Of a DNA stretch of 64,000 bases, positions 62,401-64,000 are shown piece after piece. The position numbers and the translations under genes are program-made. The notes below the pieces were generated by a model. The model had not been told where the DNA came from and did no database searches. It saw nothing but the letters and a program-made list of their open reading frames with translations. Positions within the stretch are counted from its first letter, which is position 1. Each line of letters starts with the position of its first letter. This DNA is from Dactylellina haptotyla (Eukaryota > Ascomycota > Orbiliomycetes > Orbiliales > Orbiliaceae): positions 744,001-808,000 of the forward strand of contig CM062381.1 in NCBI GenBank assembly GCA_031310005.1, in the 5' to 3' direction.

Positions 62401-64000
62401 GTCGTGGCTGCGATTATCCGCTTCTCGTTCAAGACGTTGCGGATGCGGGTATCCTTCCAAGATTGAAGTTCGTCCACTATCTTGTTATAAACCATAGCGT
62501 TTTCGGCAATGCCAAAGATCTGATCACGCATGGTAGCCTCTCTCCACCAAGTCATGAGGGTATGTCTGTCCTCGGCAGGAAGGTCCCAGATAAGACGACC
62601 CTTTTCAGGCATTTGTTCGAGCATCATGGGAAGCGGAGCTTCGTTTTCGGCCCATAAGTGAAATATCTGAGAGTCTGTGGGTGGTTCAACATTCTCATCA
62701 GCTGCTAGGAGTAATCCGATCCAACCGTCAGGTACAGTAAAGGCGGCACGATATCCAAATGGATCTTCAGGGTCCCACGGATTTGGCTCATTGTACAAGA
62801 CCGCAACAGCATGTATGTCTTGCATTAGCATGGGATTTCCGAATGTTTCAGCATAGGCTTCTTCGATTGGAAGCCATGCGCACTGCAGATTATTCTCGAG
62901 GAGGTCGATGGTTTCCTTTGCAGCCGTGAATATGTCTTTCTCATCAGAAATCTCATTGAGAGAAACCGAACGGGTAATTCGAGTATATTGACTCCCAAGA
63001 CGGACAATATGCTCTTGTTTGATGCCCATACCCATAATATTCTCGAGAAATTCGTCGCAGATGTGGTTCTGCTGTGTTATGACTAACATTTTCTCTGAAG
63101 TATAGAGGTAGAAGAGTTTTGCGAGAATATTGCCTATTAAGGTCTTTCCTGTACCTATAAAATCGTATTATTAGCACTTATATATGAAAAAGACCGAATA
63201 TAAAGGAGCTAAGCTTACCGGGAGGACCCTGGATCAGAGCAACCTTGTGCTGTAAAGCGGTGGTGATAGCCCTGCACTGAGCTTTATCCATCGTCATCAT
63301 TGTGCCGCCCTTGACGATGTCTTTTAAAGGTTTATCGGGGGAAATATGTCGTGCTGGTTGCTCAGGATAAAATGATGTTTTTGCGATAGTATCGCCTCTC
63401 CTGAAATGTATAAGCTCCTTGGCAAGCGGGATTTCTCTCATTGCTTGTAGACGGTACAAAATAGGCTCATGCGCAAAGACAGGAGTGTCGACGCAAATTA
63501 ATTTGATCTGAGCGGCGTCTTCAGGTTGTTTAACGACAGCTAACCAGAGTTTTGTCATGAGGAATTGAATCGCCTTCATCCCGTCAAATGTCAAGATAAT
63601 GCAAGGCGGCGTCTCGCGAAGACACTCAGTGTCCTTATTGAGATGACCGAACCCGGCAATTTCGCCATCAACGACAAGACAAGCGAGTGAGTTGTTCTTG
63701 TACGGGAAGTTCGGATCTTCTGAGAGTAGTTTGTGGTAGGAGCCTGGGGAATACTTGAGAGTTTTGGCAAAGCCAGGTTCAGTGAGGTTGAGGCGAATCC
63801 CGAACTTGCGGTGCTTGATACAGCACTCGAAATCCCAACCACCCCACCGGAGATCCTCAAATATCACTCTTGAGCGTTCAGAATGATAATTTGGAGTGAA
63901 CCCTGCTATCTGGTTGTTGATGAAATCGTGGTAGTCGGCGCGGACTTCGTTGAGCATCTCCTCTCGAAGCAAGCGAAAGTGGCAATCGAGATGGGATCCA
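56483..64000 (-). CDS. Giant SF1 helicase - zinc segment - triple CbxX AAA+ protein (5' end beyond window)
   Basis: Partial: it runs off the right edge; at least 2,420 aa are visible. Exons within the window: 63999-63219, 63154-61676, 61611-61269, 61202-58681 and 58620-56483; all junctions keep phase. Order: UPF1/ZNFX1-like SF1 helicase with Walker A GPPGTGKT (split by an intron), IIVEEAA, GDHQQLRP, and motif VI RVNVMFSRARKG. Then a Cys/His-rich segment (LPCKKHTCSYFC...C...C...CEKC) resembling the NFX1-type zinc fingers, a long disordered linker, and three CbxX/CfqX-type AAA+ modules, each with Walker A (GNPGTGKT, GSPGTGKT, GPPGTGKT) and FIDEAY-type Walker B. A C-terminal CPKKYHWIKMPGGYRCGGG motif ends the chain. 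ZNFX1-type helicases act in RNA surveillance and antiviral defence; the AAA+ part could form a ring. Function here is inferred. Confidence 0.92.

Overview
The window is nuclear DNA of a filamentous ascomycete (Pezizomycotina). The evidence is the many short spliceosomal introns (mostly 40-130 nt, GTAAGT/GTATGT-like donors, CTAAC/CTAAT branch sites, YAG acceptors), the fungal gene families (RPD3-type histone deacetylase with a long C-terminal tail, fungal ferric reductase, WSC-domain secreted protein, DUF1772 protein, TED1), one intron-containing nuclear tRNA, and gene density of about one per 3 kb. Species and order cannot be fixed from the sequence alone. I rebuilt 20 protein genes exon by exon, checking reading phase across every junction; only one junction (gene at 13997-17341) stays ambiguous.

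Layout. 1-2860: ferric reductase (+). 2861-7897: 5 kb gene-poor stretch with one coding-like GC-richer island. 7898-13057: 1,643-aa WD40/solenoid protein (+). 13997-17341: 1,096-aa low-complexity protein (-). 18058-20106: secreted two-WSC protein with a histone H1-like lysine/alanine tract and tandem Thr/Gly/Pro repeats (-). 23275-24583: second secreted protein with a Kex2 site followed by an H1-like tract, then an acidic repeat (+). 25062-26311: SDR oxidoreductase (-). 28075-29726: DUF2235 alpha/beta hydrolase (+). 30029-30125: tRNA-Thr(CGT) with intron. 30687-32100: F-box-like protein (-). 33179-35725: RPD3-type HDAC (+) with two consecutive 10-nt exons. 36269-37311: ribosomal protein uL14/L23 (+). 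38441-40025: TED1-like metallophosphoesterase (+). 40392-41738: proteasome deubiquitinase RPN11 (-). 42232-43092: second SDR (-). 46619-51664: 1,607-aa Pro-rich/AT-hook/RGG protein (+). 52755-53333: small secreted cysteine-rich protein (+). 53922-54794: small polytopic membrane protein (+). 54971-55804: DUF1772 protein (-). 56483 to beyond 64000: giant ATPase joining an SF1 helicase, a zinc-binding segment and three CbxX-type AAA+ modules (-), cut by the window end.

There is no operon-like logic; most genes are unrelated housekeeping or accessory genes. The central block (HDAC, L23, TED1, RPN11) is housekeeping. The two flanks hold secreted, cell-surface and lineage-variable proteins. The most unusual features are the neighbouring pair of secreted proteins with Kex2-bounded lysine/alanine tracts, the helicase-triple AAA+ fusion, the back-to-back micro-exons of the HDAC gene, and a bacterial-looking UUCG hairpin plus T-run just after the HDAC stop codon.
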